Shown here: piece by piece, positions 1 to 9,232 of the stretch | Layout: each line of letters begins with the position of its first letter | Numbering within the stretch: the first letter of the stretch is position 1 | NCBI GenBank assembly: GCA_022705425.1 | Contig: JAKJEM010000007.1 | Coordinates: 43,971 to 107,970 of the forward strand | Length of the DNA stretch: 64,000 bases | DNA from: Planctomycetota bacterium | GTDB lineage: Bacteria > Planctomycetota > Brocadiia > CAIUPP01 | Direction: 5' to 3' | Made by a program: the position numbers and the translations under genes | The notes under the pieces: generated by a model | The model's input: the letters and a program-made list of their open reading frames with translations, nothing else | Databases searched by the model: none | Told to the model about the DNA's origin: nothing

Positions 1-1188
1 CCGGCGGAAATCGAAGCGCGCGAGCGCACCCGTCGGGGCGAGGCGCGCCCGCCGACGCCCGAGCCGGCCCCGCTGGCCGCGCTCCCGGCACGCTCGGCGG
101 AGAGCTTCGTCGAGGAGGGACGTCCGGGCGGCGCGCGGCTGATTCTCCGGCGGCTGGGCGGAGAGGGCGGCGCGAACCGCGAGGTGTGGATCGCCCTGCC
201 GGGGGTTCTGCTGCATCCCCGCCGCACGGCGGAGGCGCGTGCGCTGTTGGCCGGGGCGCTTGACCGTCTGGCGCGGGGCGGGGGTGTCGGCGACGAGGCG
301 CTGTGGTTCATCCGCGCGGCGGAGCAGTATGTGGATCACTCGCGCGACTGGGAGTTCCTCCGCCAGGCGCTGGCTCCTGCGTGCGAGGCCCTGGCGCAGC
401 GGTGGATCGAGGGCGCGCCGGGCGTGGGCTATCGTCTGGCGCCCGACGGCCTGCTGACCTCCGGGGGCGAGGGTGGTCTGACGTGGATGGACGCCCGTGA
501 CGCCGGACAGGCCGTCACGCCGCGGGCGGGAAAGCCCGTCGAGGTGAACGCGCTGTGGCATCACGCGCTGGGGCTTCTCGAACGCTGGGCCGCCCGGCGC
601 AACCTGCCGGATAAGTCCCGGCACTACGCCGCGTTGCAGGAACTCTGCGGGCGCTCCTTCCGTCAGCGATTCTGGAATGCCGCCGAGGGCTGCCTCTACG
701 ACGTTGTGGACGGCCCCGCCGGCGCGCCGGACGGCGCGATCCGGCCCAACCAGATCTGGGCCGTGGCGCTGCCGACCGACTTGCTCGACCGCCCCCAGGC
801 CGCCGGGACGCTGGCGGTCGTCGAGCGTCGCCTGATGACGCCGATGGGACTGAGGACGCTCTCCATTGAGGACCGGGCCTTTGCGCCTTCGGCGGCGGGA
901 GGCGAGTTCGCCCGGGCGCGCCACCAGGGCGCCGTCCATCCCTGGCTGATGGGCGCCTATGTGGACGCCGTCTTTCGCGTTCACGGACGCACGGCGCGCG
1001 GCTATGCCCGCGCTGAGGCGGCGCTTCAGACTCTCCTGACCGACCATTTGCGCGAGGGCGCTTTCGGCCACGTCGCCGAGTGCTTCGACGGCGCGGCGCC
1101 GCACGCCCCGCGCGGCGCGTCCGCGTCCGCAGCGGCGCTGGGGGAGGTACTTCGCGCCTGCGTCGAGACGCGGGCGGAACGATGGTAG
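1..1188 (+). CDS. Glycogen-debranching-type enzyme (GDE C-terminal, GH133-like), 5' partial
   Basis: The reading frame is open from the first base of the window, so the true start lies to the left; a GTG at 184 is only an internal candidate. The visible ~395 residues match the (alpha/alpha)6-barrel C-terminal domain of amylo-alpha-1,6-glucosidases. It has LTWMDARDAG, then a TPRAGKPVEVNALW segment (family form: TPR-GKPVE-NALW), the F-x-x-RFWN-AEGCLYDVVD block and an IRPNQIWAVALP block. Such proteins remove alpha-1,6 branches from glycogen-like glucans in the cytoplasm. The stop (TAG, 1186-1188) lies just before a GH43-like gene on the same strand, suggesting co-transcription. Substrate assignment is by family only. 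Confidence 0.85.
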   Translation, partial: PAEIEARERTRRGEARPPTPEPAPLAALPARSAESFVEEGRPGGARLILRRLGGEGGANREVWIALPGVLLHPRRTAEARALLAGALDRLARGGGVGDEALWFIRAAEQYVDHSRDWEFLRQALAPACEALAQRWIEGAPGVGYRLAPDGLLTSGGEGGLTWMDARDAGQAVTPRAGKPVEVNALWHHALGLLERWAARRNLPDKSRHYAALQELCGRSFRQRFWNAAEGCLYDVVDGPAGAPDGAIRPNQIWAVALPTDLLDRPQAAGTLAVVERRLMTPMGLRTLSIEDRAFAPSAAGGEFARARHQGAVHPWLMGAYVDAVFRVHGRTARGYARAEAALQTLLTDHLREGAFGHVAECFDGAAPHAPRGASASAAALGEVLRACVETRAERW

Positions 1189-1199
1189 GGGCGGGTCCG

Positions 1200-2102
1200 A
1201 TGCCGATCCAACGCGCGGATATCCAGATTCGCGACCCCTTCATCGTCACGATCCCCGAGGAGCGCCGCTACCTCCTCTTCGGCACAACGGACAAAGACTG
1301 CTGGGAGGGCGGAACAGGTTTTGACGCCTACTCGAGCGCCGACCTGGAAGGTTGGGAAGGCCCCTTCCCGATCTTCCGTCCGCCGCCGGGCTTCTGGGGA
1401 ACGAAGAACTTCTGGGCGCCGGAGGTCCATCGCCATCGCGGTCGCTGGCTCCTGCTGGCCAGCTTCAAGGCGGAGGGGCGTTGCCGCGGCACACAGGCGC
1501 TGGCGGCGGACGCCCCCCTGGGTCCCTACGCGCCCGTCGGCAGGGGACCGCTGACGCCGCCGGAGTGGGAATGCCTGGACGGCACTCTCTTCGTGGACGA
1601 CGCGGGCGCGCCGTGGCTGGTCTTCTGCCATGAATGGGTGCAGACGTCCGACGGCGAGATGTGCGCCGTGCGCCTGCGGGCCGACCTGACGGGGGCCGAA
1701 GGCGACCCGGTTCGCCTCTTCCGGGCCTCCGAGGCGCCCTGGGTGCGGCCGATTCGGAACACGCGATGGGGGATCGAACGCGGCTACGTCACCGACGGTC
1801 CCTTCCTCCACCGCACAGCGGGCGGAGCCGTGCTGATGCTGTGGTCGAGCTTCGGCGCGGAGGGCTACGCCATCGGCGTGGCGCGTTCTGCCACGGGAAG
1901 GGTGACCGGGCCATGGACGCAGGAGGACACGCCGCTCTACGGACGGGATGGCGGGCACGGGATGCTCTTCCGCGCGCTGGACGGACGCCTCATGCTGACG
2001 ATCCATGCGCCGAATCGAACGCCGCAGGAGCGCCCGATCTTCATCGAGGTCGCGGAACGGGGCGGCACGCTGAAACTCGCGGAGGGGCGCTCCCCGCGCT
2101 GA
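1200..2102 (+). CDS. Glycoside hydrolase family 43-like protein
   Basis: A 300-residue protein with the five-bladed beta-propeller signature of GH43-type enzymes. It has an early RDPFIV segment (catalytic base Asp region), FWAPEVH, ECLDGTLF, a VTDGPFLH segment and GGHGMLF near the end. No signal peptide is visible, so it is probably cytoplasmic and acts on imported oligosaccharides such as arabino- or xylo-oligosaccharides; the substrate is not readable. ATG 1200 is preferred because GGGGCGGG precedes it. ATG 1182 is in frame and would overlap the upstream stop. The photolyase gene begins 11 bases downstream, so the three genes may share a transcript. Confidence 0.82.
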   Translation: MPIQRADIQIRDPFIVTIPEERRYLLFGTTDKDCWEGGTGFDAYSSADLEGWEGPFPIFRPPPGFWGTKNFWAPEVHRHRGRWLLLASFKAEGRCRGTQALAADAPLGPYAPVGRGPLTPPEWECLDGTLFVDDAGAPWLVFCHEWVQTSDGEMCAVRLRADLTGAEGDPVRLFRASEAPWVRPIRNTRWGIERGYVTDGPFLHRTAGGAVLMLWSSFGAEGYAIGVARSATGRVTGPWTQEDTPLYGRDGGHGMLFRALDGRLMLTIHAPNRTPQERPIFIEVAERGGTLKLAEGRSPR

Positions 2103-2113
2103 AAGGGACAAAG

Positions 2114-3460
2114 ATGATCCAGCCCGAACGCGTGCATCCGATGAATGACGCGCCCGAGCGCGACGGGGAGTACGTGCTCTACTGGATGCAGGCCTCTCAG
2201 CGCGCGGAGTGCAACCACGCGCTCGAGTACGCCGTGCGCCGGGCCGATGCGCTGGGCAAGCCGGTGCTGGCCTGCTTCGGGCTGATGCCGGCCTATCCCG
2301 GCGCCAACGCGCGGCATTACCGCTTCATGCTCGAAGGTCTCCGCGAGACGGCGGCGACGTTGCGGCGGCGGGAGATCGGTTTCGTGCTGCGCCGGGAGGA
2401 CCCGCCCGGTTGCGCGGCGCGCCTGGCGAAACGGGCCTGTCTGCTGGTGATGGACGCCGGCTACCTGCGCCATCAGCGCGAATGGCGGCGGCGCGCGGCC
2501 GATGCCGCCGGGTGCGCGGCCGTCACGGTCGAAAGCGACCTGGTCGTGCCCGTGGAAACGGCGTCGCCGAAGGAGGAGTACATGGCGGCGACCTTTCGTC
2601 CGAAGCTGCGCCGGGCGCTGGGGCGCTTCCTGACGCCGTTGTCCGAGCGCGCCCCGCGCGTCCGCTGGCGCGGCAGGGAACCGGAAGGTCTCGATCCCGA
2701 CGACGTGCCGGGGCTGCTCGGCGCGCTACACGCCGATGAATCGGTCCCCCCGGCGGCGGGATGGCGCGGCGGCGCGGCGGAGGCGGCCCGACGCCTGCGC
2801 GAGTTCCTGGCGCGGGGACTGGCGCGCTTTGCGGACGAACGTAACGACCCGAACGCCGACGCCGTCTCCGGCATGAGCCCCTATCTGCACTTCGGACAGG
2901 TCTCCCCCCTGGCGATTGCCCTCGCGGTGCGCCGGGCGGGCGGGCCCAACGCCGACGCCTACCTCGAAGAACTCCTCGTGCGCCGCGAGTTGAGCGCGAA
3001 CTTCGTCTGGCACAACGCGGACTACGACCGGTACGAGGGGCTTCCGGACTGGTGCCGCAAGAGCCTTGCCGCACATGTCCGCGACGCGCGCCCGTACCTC
3101 TATTCGGAGGAGGCGCTCGACCGCGCCGAGACGCACGACCCCTTCTGGAATGCGGCCCAGCGCGAGATGCGGACGACCGGGAAGATGCACGGCTACATGC
3201 GGATGTACTGGGGGAAGAAGATTCTGGAGTGGACGCGCCGCCCGGAGGAGGCCTTTCGGATCGCGTTGCGCCTCAACGACCGTTACGAACTCGACGGACG
3301 CGATCCGAATGGGTATGCGGGGGTGGCCTGGTGCTTCGGAAAGCACGACCGCCCGTGGACGGGGCGCAAGGTCTTCGGGAATGTGCGCTACATGAACGAC
3401 GCGGGGCTGCGGCGGAAGTTCGATGCGGAAGCCTATGCGCGGCGCTTCGCCGAAGGCTGA
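2114..3460 (+). CDS. Class II CPD photolyase
   Basis: A 448-residue cytoplasmic flavoprotein that would split cyclobutane pyrimidine dimers using light. Class II features include YVLYWMQASQRAECNHALEY at the N-terminus, the HFGQVSPLAIAL segment, the RRELSANF block, and the C-terminal WTGRKVFGNVRYMNDAGLRR stretch, which class II enzymes share and class I enzymes lack. The length is normal for the family. The start at 2114 follows an AAAGGGA ribosome site. The gap to the upstream GH43-like gene is 11 bases, an unexpected neighbour for a repair gene. The downstream gene is convergent. Confidence 0.93.
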   Translation: MIQPERVHPMNDAPERDGEYVLYWMQASQRAECNHALEYAVRRADALGKPVLACFGLMPAYPGANARHYRFMLEGLRETAATLRRREIGFVLRREDPPGCAARLAKRACLLVMDAGYLRHQREWRRRAADAAGCAAVTVESDLVVPVETASPKEEYMAATFRPKLRRALGRFLTPLSERAPRVRWRGREPEGLDPDDVPGLLGALHADESVPPAAGWRGGAAEAARRLREFLARGLARFADERNDPNADAVSGMSPYLHFGQVSPLAIALAVRRAGGPNADAYLEELLVRRELSANFVWHNADYDRYEGLPDWCRKSLAAHVRDARPYLYSEEALDRAETHDPFWNAAQREMRTTGKMHGYMRMYWGKKILEWTRRPEEAFRIALRLNDRYELDGRDPNGYAGVAWCFGKHDRPWTGRKVFGNVRYMNDAGLRRKFDAEAYARRFAEG

Positions 3461-3486
3461 CGCGACATCGGCGCGCGCGGAGGGCG

Positions 3487-4596
3487 TCAGTCCACGTCCA
3501 GCCCGGCGGCTCGGTCGAAGTAGTTCCACACCACCTGGCTCGTGGCCGAGGAGATGGTGAGGTTGTCCACGTCCTTGTTGGTCGCCGGCCAGTTGGTGAA
3601 ATCGCGGATCCGGTTCTCGCCGTCGTCGTACCACTTGCCGTGCCCGTCGCCGTAGATCACGCTGTACCCGGCGCCGTGGTGCTGCCGGACCATGCCGCCG
3701 TTCGGGAAGGGCGTCAGGTCGTCCGTGCCGTCGCCGTTGGTGTCAAGCGGGGGAGCGTTGTCGAAGCTGTCGGCGGCGAAGGCGCGGTCCTTCAGCGCGC
3801 GCCGCGTCTTGAAGACCGGGGCCATGAAGTCCACCCGGGCCAAGTCCTTCCCGGTCGTTCCGGCGGTCTTGAGAGCGACCTGGTCGCCTCGCGCTCCGCC
3901 GGCGAAGTAGTAGGGGGTGGCCCGATAGGCGTAGCTGGAGAGCACGCCCATGACCTTCTTGCCGCTTGTGGTGGTCGTGCCGATGGCGGCGCTCATGGCG
4001 GCGCCGTCGCCGCGCGTAAAGGTCTTTGCCGGGTTGCCGCCCATGATCTTCCAGATGGGCGCCTCGAAGTTGTAGGCCGCGGCGCCGAAGTAGGTCGTAG
4101 CGCGCGTGCGCATCGAGGGGCAGTTGAGTACGCGCGGGTCGGGCAGCGCATCGCGGGTGATCAGGATTCCCAACCCCACCGGCAGCAGGTTCGGGTCGGG
4201 GGTGTTCAGGTCGCTCAGATTCGGCACGTTGCCGGGAGTCGTGTCATCGAAGTATTCGAAGCCATAGCCCACCGTCATGTGCCGGGCATAGCCACGGTGG
4301 CCCGTATAGACGTTGTAAAGCGAATCGGGGGGGAACTTGCGCCGGACTTCGCAGATCTGCCCGCCGTAGTCGGCCCAGCTCGGCAGATAGTCCTCGCTCG
4401 AGTTGCAGTAGATCGCCAGCGACTTGCCGATCTGGTCGAGATTGCTGGCGCAGTTGGTGCGGCGGCTCTGCTCGCGCGCCGAACCGATGGCGGGCAGGAT
4501 CAGCGCGGCCAGCACGCCGATGATGGCCATGACGACGAGCATCTCGACGAGCGTGAATGCGGACGGCCGGCGCGAATACAGGGCGTAGGTGGGCAT
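3487..4596 (-). CDS. Pseudopilin-like protein 1 (prepilin N-terminal motif, H-X9-DG)
   Basis: A 369-residue protein with a short basic leader, the prepilin peptidase site and hydrophobic helix (SAFTLVEMLVVMAIIGVLAA), then a large extracytoplasmic domain. Near the C-terminus it has H-GAGYSVIYG-DG, the H-X9-DG motif of prepilin-processing-associated proteins, and it ends ...AAGLDVD. By family it should be cut after the Gly/Ala-Phe boundary and assembled by a type II secretion or type IV pilus-like machine; its partner or cargo is unknown. The start at 4596 is chosen over 4614 because AGGAAGGA precedes it at good spacing, whereas 4614 has none. It has its own promoter (4650-4679). Confidence 0.88.
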   Translation of the reverse strand: MPTYALYSRRPSAFTLVEMLVVMAIIGVLAALILPAIGSAREQSRRTNCASNLDQIGKSLAIYCNSSEDYLPSWADYGGQICEVRRKFPPDSLYNVYTGHRGYARHMTVGYGFEYFDDTTPGNVPNLSDLNTPDPNLLPVGLGILITRDALPDPRVLNCPSMRTRATTYFGAAAYNFEAPIWKIMGGNPAKTFTRGDGAAMSAAIGTTTTSGKKVMGVLSSYAYRATPYYFAGGARGDQVALKTAGTTGKDLARVDFMAPVFKTRRALKDRAFAADSFDNAPPLDTNGDGTDDLTPFPNGGMVRQHHGAGYSVIYGDGHGKWYDDGENRIRDFTNWPATNKDVDNLTISSATSQVVWNYFDRAAGLDVD

Positions 4597-4649
4597 CCGG
4601 AAGTCCTTCCTCATGAGGGAAACAATATCGCCGCCCGCTCTTCACTGTA

Positions 4650-4679
4650 ATCATAGGCGCGTCCAGGGGGTTGAGTCAA
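4650..4679 (-). promoter_or_regulatory. Promoter of pseudopilin 1 (TTGACT-18-TATGAT)
   Basis: On the minus strand TTGACT (4679-4674) and TATGAT (4655-4650) are separated by 18 bases, about 50 bases upstream of the chosen start at 4596. It lies just beyond the end of the GH84-like gene, so the pseudopilin would be transcribed independently. Confidence 0.6.
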
Positions 4680-4702
4680 GGAAGCGGTGGCGGCGATGGG
4701 CG

Positions 4703-7636
4703 TCATTTCACTCGCAGGTGGCCCAACTGGGTCGGTTCCTGCACCCCCCACCAGCGCGGGACGTAGCTCCACAGCGCGCGTCCGTGCCACACCTGCAAAC
4801 CCATGACGTCGCCGGCCCCGGGAGCGACCCCCAGCGCCGCGAGCGGAATGGCGATCTCCGCCGTCCACTCCTCCGGCCCGGCTCGCACGGACGTCGTCCA
4901 GCCGGAGTCCCAGTCGAGTCCCGTGGGCCCGGCCGCCGGACCGATTGGGAAGTAGCCGTCGAAACGGTCGCCGTTCGCGGCCAGCCGGAAATCGTAAATC
5001 TCCCGGTGCGTGTGCCGAGGGTCAATCAGCACGCGGATGAACTCGGCGGCCGGGCCGCGGAGATCGTCTCGGGGCGGACGGTCGCCCGGAGCGACCTTGC
5101 CGGCGACGCGCAGCGCGATGTAGAGGCAACGCTCGTCGCGCAGACAGCGAAAGCGCGCTTGCCGGTCGGGCGGCATGAGGGTTCCGGCGCCGCTGAGGAC
5201 GAAATCGCTCGCCTCGGGGGCCCGCGCCCAGACCTCTTCATCGGGCGCGCCGTCCACCGCGATGGGGCCGACGGCGGCCGGGCATTCGATTTCCCTGAAC
5301 GCGTGGCGCGCAATCAGGTCGCGGCGGGTCACAGCCAGATGGTTCCAGGCCGGCCCCGCCTGGTCCGTGACGTTGAAGGCGAAACCGGCCAGGGGGTTGA
5401 CGGGCGCGGCCAGCGGATATGCGCCGAGGTGGACGGCCGCCCTGACCGGGCGCGGCGGGTTGCGGGGCGGCGCCTGGGACTGGAGCCGTCCGTCCACATA
5501 GAAACGATGGAACGCGCCGTCGAACGTGGCGGCAAGATGATGCCATTGATCGTCATCCACCTTCACCCGCGCTCCGGTTCCGCCGTGCAAATACGGCAGG
5601 CCCCCGTCGCCGTGGGCGACCAGAAGGCCCTGGCGTTCATCCGGCTTCCCGCCGGCGCGGGAGAGAATCAGGGCATATTTTCCCGCCGGCCTGAGCTTGA
5701 CCCAGGCCATGAGGGTGAAGGTCTCGGACGCGAGCGCCTCGGCGTATGGCGTCGTGACGCACCCGCCGGAGGGCGGCAGGGACAACGCCCCGCCGAAGAC
5801 GCCGCCCCCGGCAAGGACCGCCGCGCTGTCGAGGCGTCCGTCATGTCCCCGTCCCGTCAGGTCGCGGGCCGTCGTGCCGCCCGCCTCGTCGAAGAGCCAG
5901 GCCGCGAGGAAGTCGGCGCGTGCGAGCGCGCCGCCGGCGTCCGGTTCGGCGGGCAGCGCGGGATAGAGCGCGCCCAGCCCCTCCTTCATCACGCGAGCGA
6001 TTTCGCCGGCGCTCAGAGCGCGGCGGCAGACGGCCGCTTCGTCAATCAGTCCGTGCGCGGGATGCTCGAAGCGTCCGGCGGTCAGGCGCGGCAGGGTCAG
6101 ACGCCCTTCGAGGCCGGCATCAGGGCGGTCTCGCAGTTCTTCGATCAGCCGCCCGCCGCGCGCCAGCTCGCCCTCGATGCGCGCCAGGACCTCGGCGCGG
6201 GTACGGTCTTCCGGGCCGGGCAGGGCATACTCGATCGAGGCAACCATGTCGTACACCTTGCGCCAGTTCTGGAAGCCGGCAAACTCGCGGCAGGCGAGCA
6301 GGAGACTGCGCTGCGGGTCGTAGGCTTCGGGGTTCCAGGCCCAATCGAGACGCGTGGCGCGTGTGGTGGCCGTGCCGCGCTCGGGCGAAATACCGATGGC
6401 GACGTCGGCCAGGGCCGGATCGCGCGCCGGGACCGGGCCCAGGTCCAGGTCGCGCAGGTGGTTGTCGTAGATCAGCGCCTTGCGTCGCGCACCGTAGAGG
6501 CGCGAATAGCGTGCCACGTCCGCAGCGGGGATCGGGCCGCTGGTGACCTCGGGGCCGCAGAGCATCAGGCCGCAGTCCTCGGGCAGCCCGCCGACGGCGC
6601 GGAGCTTGCCGGCGGAGGTCTCATAATCCGCCAGAGTCCAGTAGGGCACCGGGCAGAAGTAGAGCGTGGCCTTCGGGTCGGCCTCCTTCACGGCGGCGTA
6701 CACCTGCCGAAGCAGATGGGCGAGCGCGGCATGGTAATCGCCGTGGAAGAGCTTCGCGCTCTCGGCGGCGAGTTCCTCCTTCTGGTCGTCCACGTGGACG
6801 CAGTAGTCGCGTGCGCCGGCGGCGCGCGCGGTCTGCACCCAGTTCAGCGCGCGTGTCACCCCGGCGGGCGAGGCGTCCAGAAGGCCGGCGACGGTCCGTC
6901 CCTCGCGCATTTCCGACACGCTCGGAAGGAACGCGGCCACGTACCAGTCGGCGAAGTGCCTTTGCGCGGCGGGAAGGTCGCGGGCGATCTCGTAGCAGAA
7001 GTTCCCCTTCAACGCCCACTCCCAGGCCCCGCTGGGGCGCTTGGAGCCGCGCGCGGGAAAGGCCGGCCAGTCCAGAATCTCCGCCTCGCGGACGTGAACC
7101 CGTCCATCCTTGACCCACGTCAACTGGCGAAGGGTCTGAATCGCGTAGTAGGCCCCCTGGCCGGTGGAGGCGGCAATGAGGATGACGTTGCGCCGGGCGG
7201 CGGGGTCCCAGCGAACGGAGAGGATGTACCCCTGGTCGTTGTTCGGAAGCTGCCGGAGGCTGTCGAAGGAGTGGGGCCCTGCGCGGAGGCCTTCCGCCAG
7301 CGCGGGGAACCGGTCCGGGTGGCCGACCAGCGCCAGCGTGTCGGCCTCGGCGGAGGCGAGCGCGTCCGCCGGCGTCAGAGACTTCGGCGCGTCCTTGATC
7401 TGGAGGAGTTCGGCGAGCTGGGGGCCTCCGGCGCGGAGGTCGTCCCAGGCCGGAACGCACAGCGCCACGCGGCCCACGGCGATCATCCCGTCCCCCATCC
7501 GCGCCCGGCGCGGGGTCGGGATCACCGCCAACTCGACGTCGCCGGGCATCACGTCGGGCACAATCTCGGCCACCGGCGTTGGTGGCGGCGCTCCGAGGAC
7601 GAGGCCGACTGTCAGGGTGAGTTGGTGGAGAAGCAT
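4703..7636 (-). CDS. Secreted GH84-like protein with LamG and CBM9-like domains
   Basis: A 977-residue exported protein. The first ~20 residues are a hydrophobic signal-like segment ending near GAPPPTPV. Residues ~30-190 resemble the GH20b/zincin-like domain that precedes GH84 barrels (GAYYAIQTLRQL near 161-172, DWPAFPARG near 189-197). The barrel carries an Asp-Asp pair (CVHVDDQ, D283-D284) where GH84 beta-N-acetylglucosaminidases have their catalytic pair, and the DWAWNPEAYDP block. Residues ~620-770 form a LamG-like beta-sandwich (TFTLMAWVKL, HHLAATFDG, FYVDGRL). The last ~190 look like a CBM9-type sugar-binding module (GAPDEEVWARA, WTAEIAIPLAALG). ATG 7636 has AAGGA upstream. Substrate is unproven. 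Confidence 0.8.
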   Translation of the reverse strand: MLLHQLTLTVGLVLGAPPPTPVAEIVPDVMPGDVELAVIPTPRRARMGDGMIAVGRVALCVPAWDDLRAGGPQLAELLQIKDAPKSLTPADALASAEADTLALVGHPDRFPALAEGLRAGPHSFDSLRQLPNNDQGYILSVRWDPAARRNVILIAASTGQGAYYAIQTLRQLTWVKDGRVHVREAEILDWPAFPARGSKRPSGAWEWALKGNFCYEIARDLPAAQRHFADWYVAAFLPSVSEMREGRTVAGLLDASPAGVTRALNWVQTARAAGARDYCVHVDDQKEELAAESAKLFHGDYHAALAHLLRQVYAAVKEADPKATLYFCPVPYWTLADYETSAGKLRAVGGLPEDCGLMLCGPEVTSGPIPAADVARYSRLYGARRKALIYDNHLRDLDLGPVPARDPALADVAIGISPERGTATTRATRLDWAWNPEAYDPQRSLLLACREFAGFQNWRKVYDMVASIEYALPGPEDRTRAEVLARIEGELARGGRLIEELRDRPDAGLEGRLTLPRLTAGRFEHPAHGLIDEAAVCRRALSAGEIARVMKEGLGALYPALPAEPDAGGALARADFLAAWLFDEAGGTTARDLTGRGHDGRLDSAAVLAGGGVFGGALSLPPSGGCVTTPYAEALASETFTLMAWVKLRPAGKYALILSRAGGKPDERQGLLVAHGDGGLPYLHGGTGARVKVDDDQWHHLAATFDGAFHRFYVDGRLQSQAPPRNPPRPVRAAVHLGAYPLAAPVNPLAGFAFNVTDQAGPAWNHLAVTRRDLIARHAFREIECPAAVGPIAVDGAPDEEVWARAPEASDFVLSGAGTLMPPDRQARFRCLRDERCLYIALRVAGKVAPGDRPPRDDLRGPAAEFIRVLIDPRHTHREIYDFRLAANGDRFDGYFPIGPAAGPTGLDWDSGWTTSVRAGPEEWTAEIAIPLAALGVAPGAGDVMGLQVWHGRALWSYVPRWWGVQEPTQLGHLRVK

Positions 7637-7686
7637 CGGGGGTCTTCCTTTCTGGAGCTGGAGGCGCGTTAAGAGCGGCGCGGCCC

Positions 7687-7715
7687 TTGACACATCCGGG
7701 GCGCGAGCATATAGT
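7687..7715 (+). promoter_or_regulatory. Promoter of pseudopilin 2 (TTGACA-17-TATAGT)
   Basis: A perfect -35 TTGACA (7687-7692) and TATAGT (7710-7715) with a 17-base spacer, about 70 bases before the start at 7785. It lies in the 148-base divergent gap shared with the GH84-like gene on the other strand. Confidence 0.8.
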
Positions 7716-7784
7716 AACAAATAGCATAGGCTAACGCACGCCGCTTTTCCGACCGCTCCGAAGAGAGAAGGAAGGAGGCGCAAC

Positions 7785-9182
7785 ATGGGGACGCACGCGC
7801 GACGCCGCGTCGGGGCCTTCACGTTGATCGAATTGCTGGTGGTGATCGCCATCATCGCCATCCTGGCGGCGATGCTCCTGCCCGCCCTGGCCAGCGCGCG
7901 CGAAAAGGCGCGGCGCTCCGCCTGCATGAACAACCTGACACAGTTCTCCAGGGCGCTGGCCTCTTACACCGCCGACTACGGCGACTACTTCCCGTGCACG
8001 CCGGGGGTAGGACACATGGCGCTGCCGGGACGCATCCTCTCGAACGCCTACGGCTACACCTACACCGCCCCGGCGGGGGGCGTCGAGCAAACCGCCCGAA
8101 GCGCCGAGGTCGTCCACACGCAGTCCTCCTTCGACGTCAACAACTACGCGCGCTTCTACTTCTACGCGGAAAGCTTCCACGGCGTCATCGCCCACTCCGG
8201 CTACCAGCGCGGGACCGCCGCCGCGCAGTGGGCCGCCGGCAAGCTGAACGGCATCCCCACCGGGGCGGGCATGTTGCTTGTCGGGGGCTACATGCCGGAC
8301 CTGCGCGCCTATTACTGCCCCACCGCCCAGACCATGGACTTCGACGCCGGTCGTTATGCCGCCGTGGTAAACCTGACGAACACCTGGGCGAATTCACTCT
8401 ATCTTCAGACCAGCGCCGCCGACCCCCGGAAGCTCGGCGGCACGGACGCCGCCGCGCTGCTTTCCGGCGACTGGTCCTGGAACAAGTGCAACGACGCCGC
8501 CGGCGGCTCCTATCCCGCCACGCGGAGCAAGGTCATTGCGTGCAGCTACGCCTACCGCAGCCAGCCCGTCATGGGGCCGGTCTGCGGGACGCAACACCAC
8601 AAGGACCGATACGGCGCCAACGGGTGGGTCGCCAACATGCAGTATAACGGCAGCACCGGCGCCACGACGGTCGGCCCCCCCTACCCCAACGGCGAAGCGC
8701 CGCAGCGCATGTGGGACAACGGCTCCTGCATCACCAACGGCGGGTTCTATGGTTCGAGCGCGTACGTGGACCAGGCGCAGCGCGACGGCGCGGCGCTGCT
8801 GGACTGGCCGTGGCCCAACACCTTCCGCAAGACGACCAAGCTGCTGGGCGAGCGCACGCTGATGGTGGACCGCTGGGGCAAGTGCAACACCAACAACGTC
8901 AATCCCTGGATCCAGGACCCCTACCCCGGCGACGGCATCCTGGGCCATCAAGACGGCTATAACACCCTCTACGGCGACGGCAGCGCCCGCTGGGTCGGCG
9001 ACGCGGACCAGACCTTCATCTGGCGCGCGCACGCCGCGACGGGCAGCTACCAGATCAACGCCAGCAATGCGCACATCTGGATCTATCCCGGCGTGACCGA
9101 GTGGCGGCTCTTCGACCGCGCCGCCGGCCTCGATACGCGCACGACGATCTACCAGGTCTTCGACAACCCGAACACGTACTGA
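7785..9182 (+). CDS. Pseudopilin-like protein 2 (H-X9-DG)
   Basis: A 465-residue protein: basic leader [11 protein letters not shown], prepilin motif FTLIELLVV and helix, then the [13 protein letters not shown] segment seen with little change in three of the other four pseudopilins here. The C-terminal domain has [12 protein letters not shown] (H-X9-DG) and ends in a [11 protein letters not shown] tail. The ribosome site GAAGGAGG is six bases from the ATG. The large globular domain between these ends is Cys-containing and rich in Trp, Tyr and Gly. Single-gene unit with its own strong promoter; it is convergent with the second GH84-like gene. Role in secretion or surface assembly is inferred from the N-terminus only. 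Confidence 0.9.
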   Translation: MGTHARRRVGAFTLIELLVVIAIIAILAAMLLPALASAREKARRSACMNNLTQFSRALASYTADYGDYFPCTPGVGHMALPGRILSNAYGYTYTAPAGGVEQTARSAEVVHTQSSFDVNNYARFYFYAESFHGVIAHSGYQRGTAAAQWAAGKLNGIPTGAGMLLVGGYMPDLRAYYCPTAQTMDFDAGRYAAVVNLTNTWANSLYLQTSAADPRKLGGTDAAALLSGDWSWNKCNDAAGGSYPATRSKVIACSYAYRSQPVMGPVCGTQHHKDRYGANGWVANMQYNGSTGATTVGPPYPNGEAPQRMWDNGSCITNGGFYGSSAYVDQAQRDGAALLDWPWPNTFRKTTKLLGERTLMVDRWGKCNTNNVNPWIQDPYPGDGILGHQDGYNTLYGDGSARWVGDADQTFIWRAHAATGSYQINASNAHIWIYPGVTEWRLFDRAAGLDTRTTIYQVFDNPNTY

Positions 9183-9232
9183 CCCCTGCGGCTTCCGCCC
9201 CCGGGCGGTGACGCCGGGAAGGACGCGCCCGG

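Noticed and set aside
4589-7672. A 1027-codon plus-strand frame opposite the first GH84-like gene
   Set aside because: Antisense shadow; the minus-strand frame has signal peptide, ribosome site and recognisable domains.
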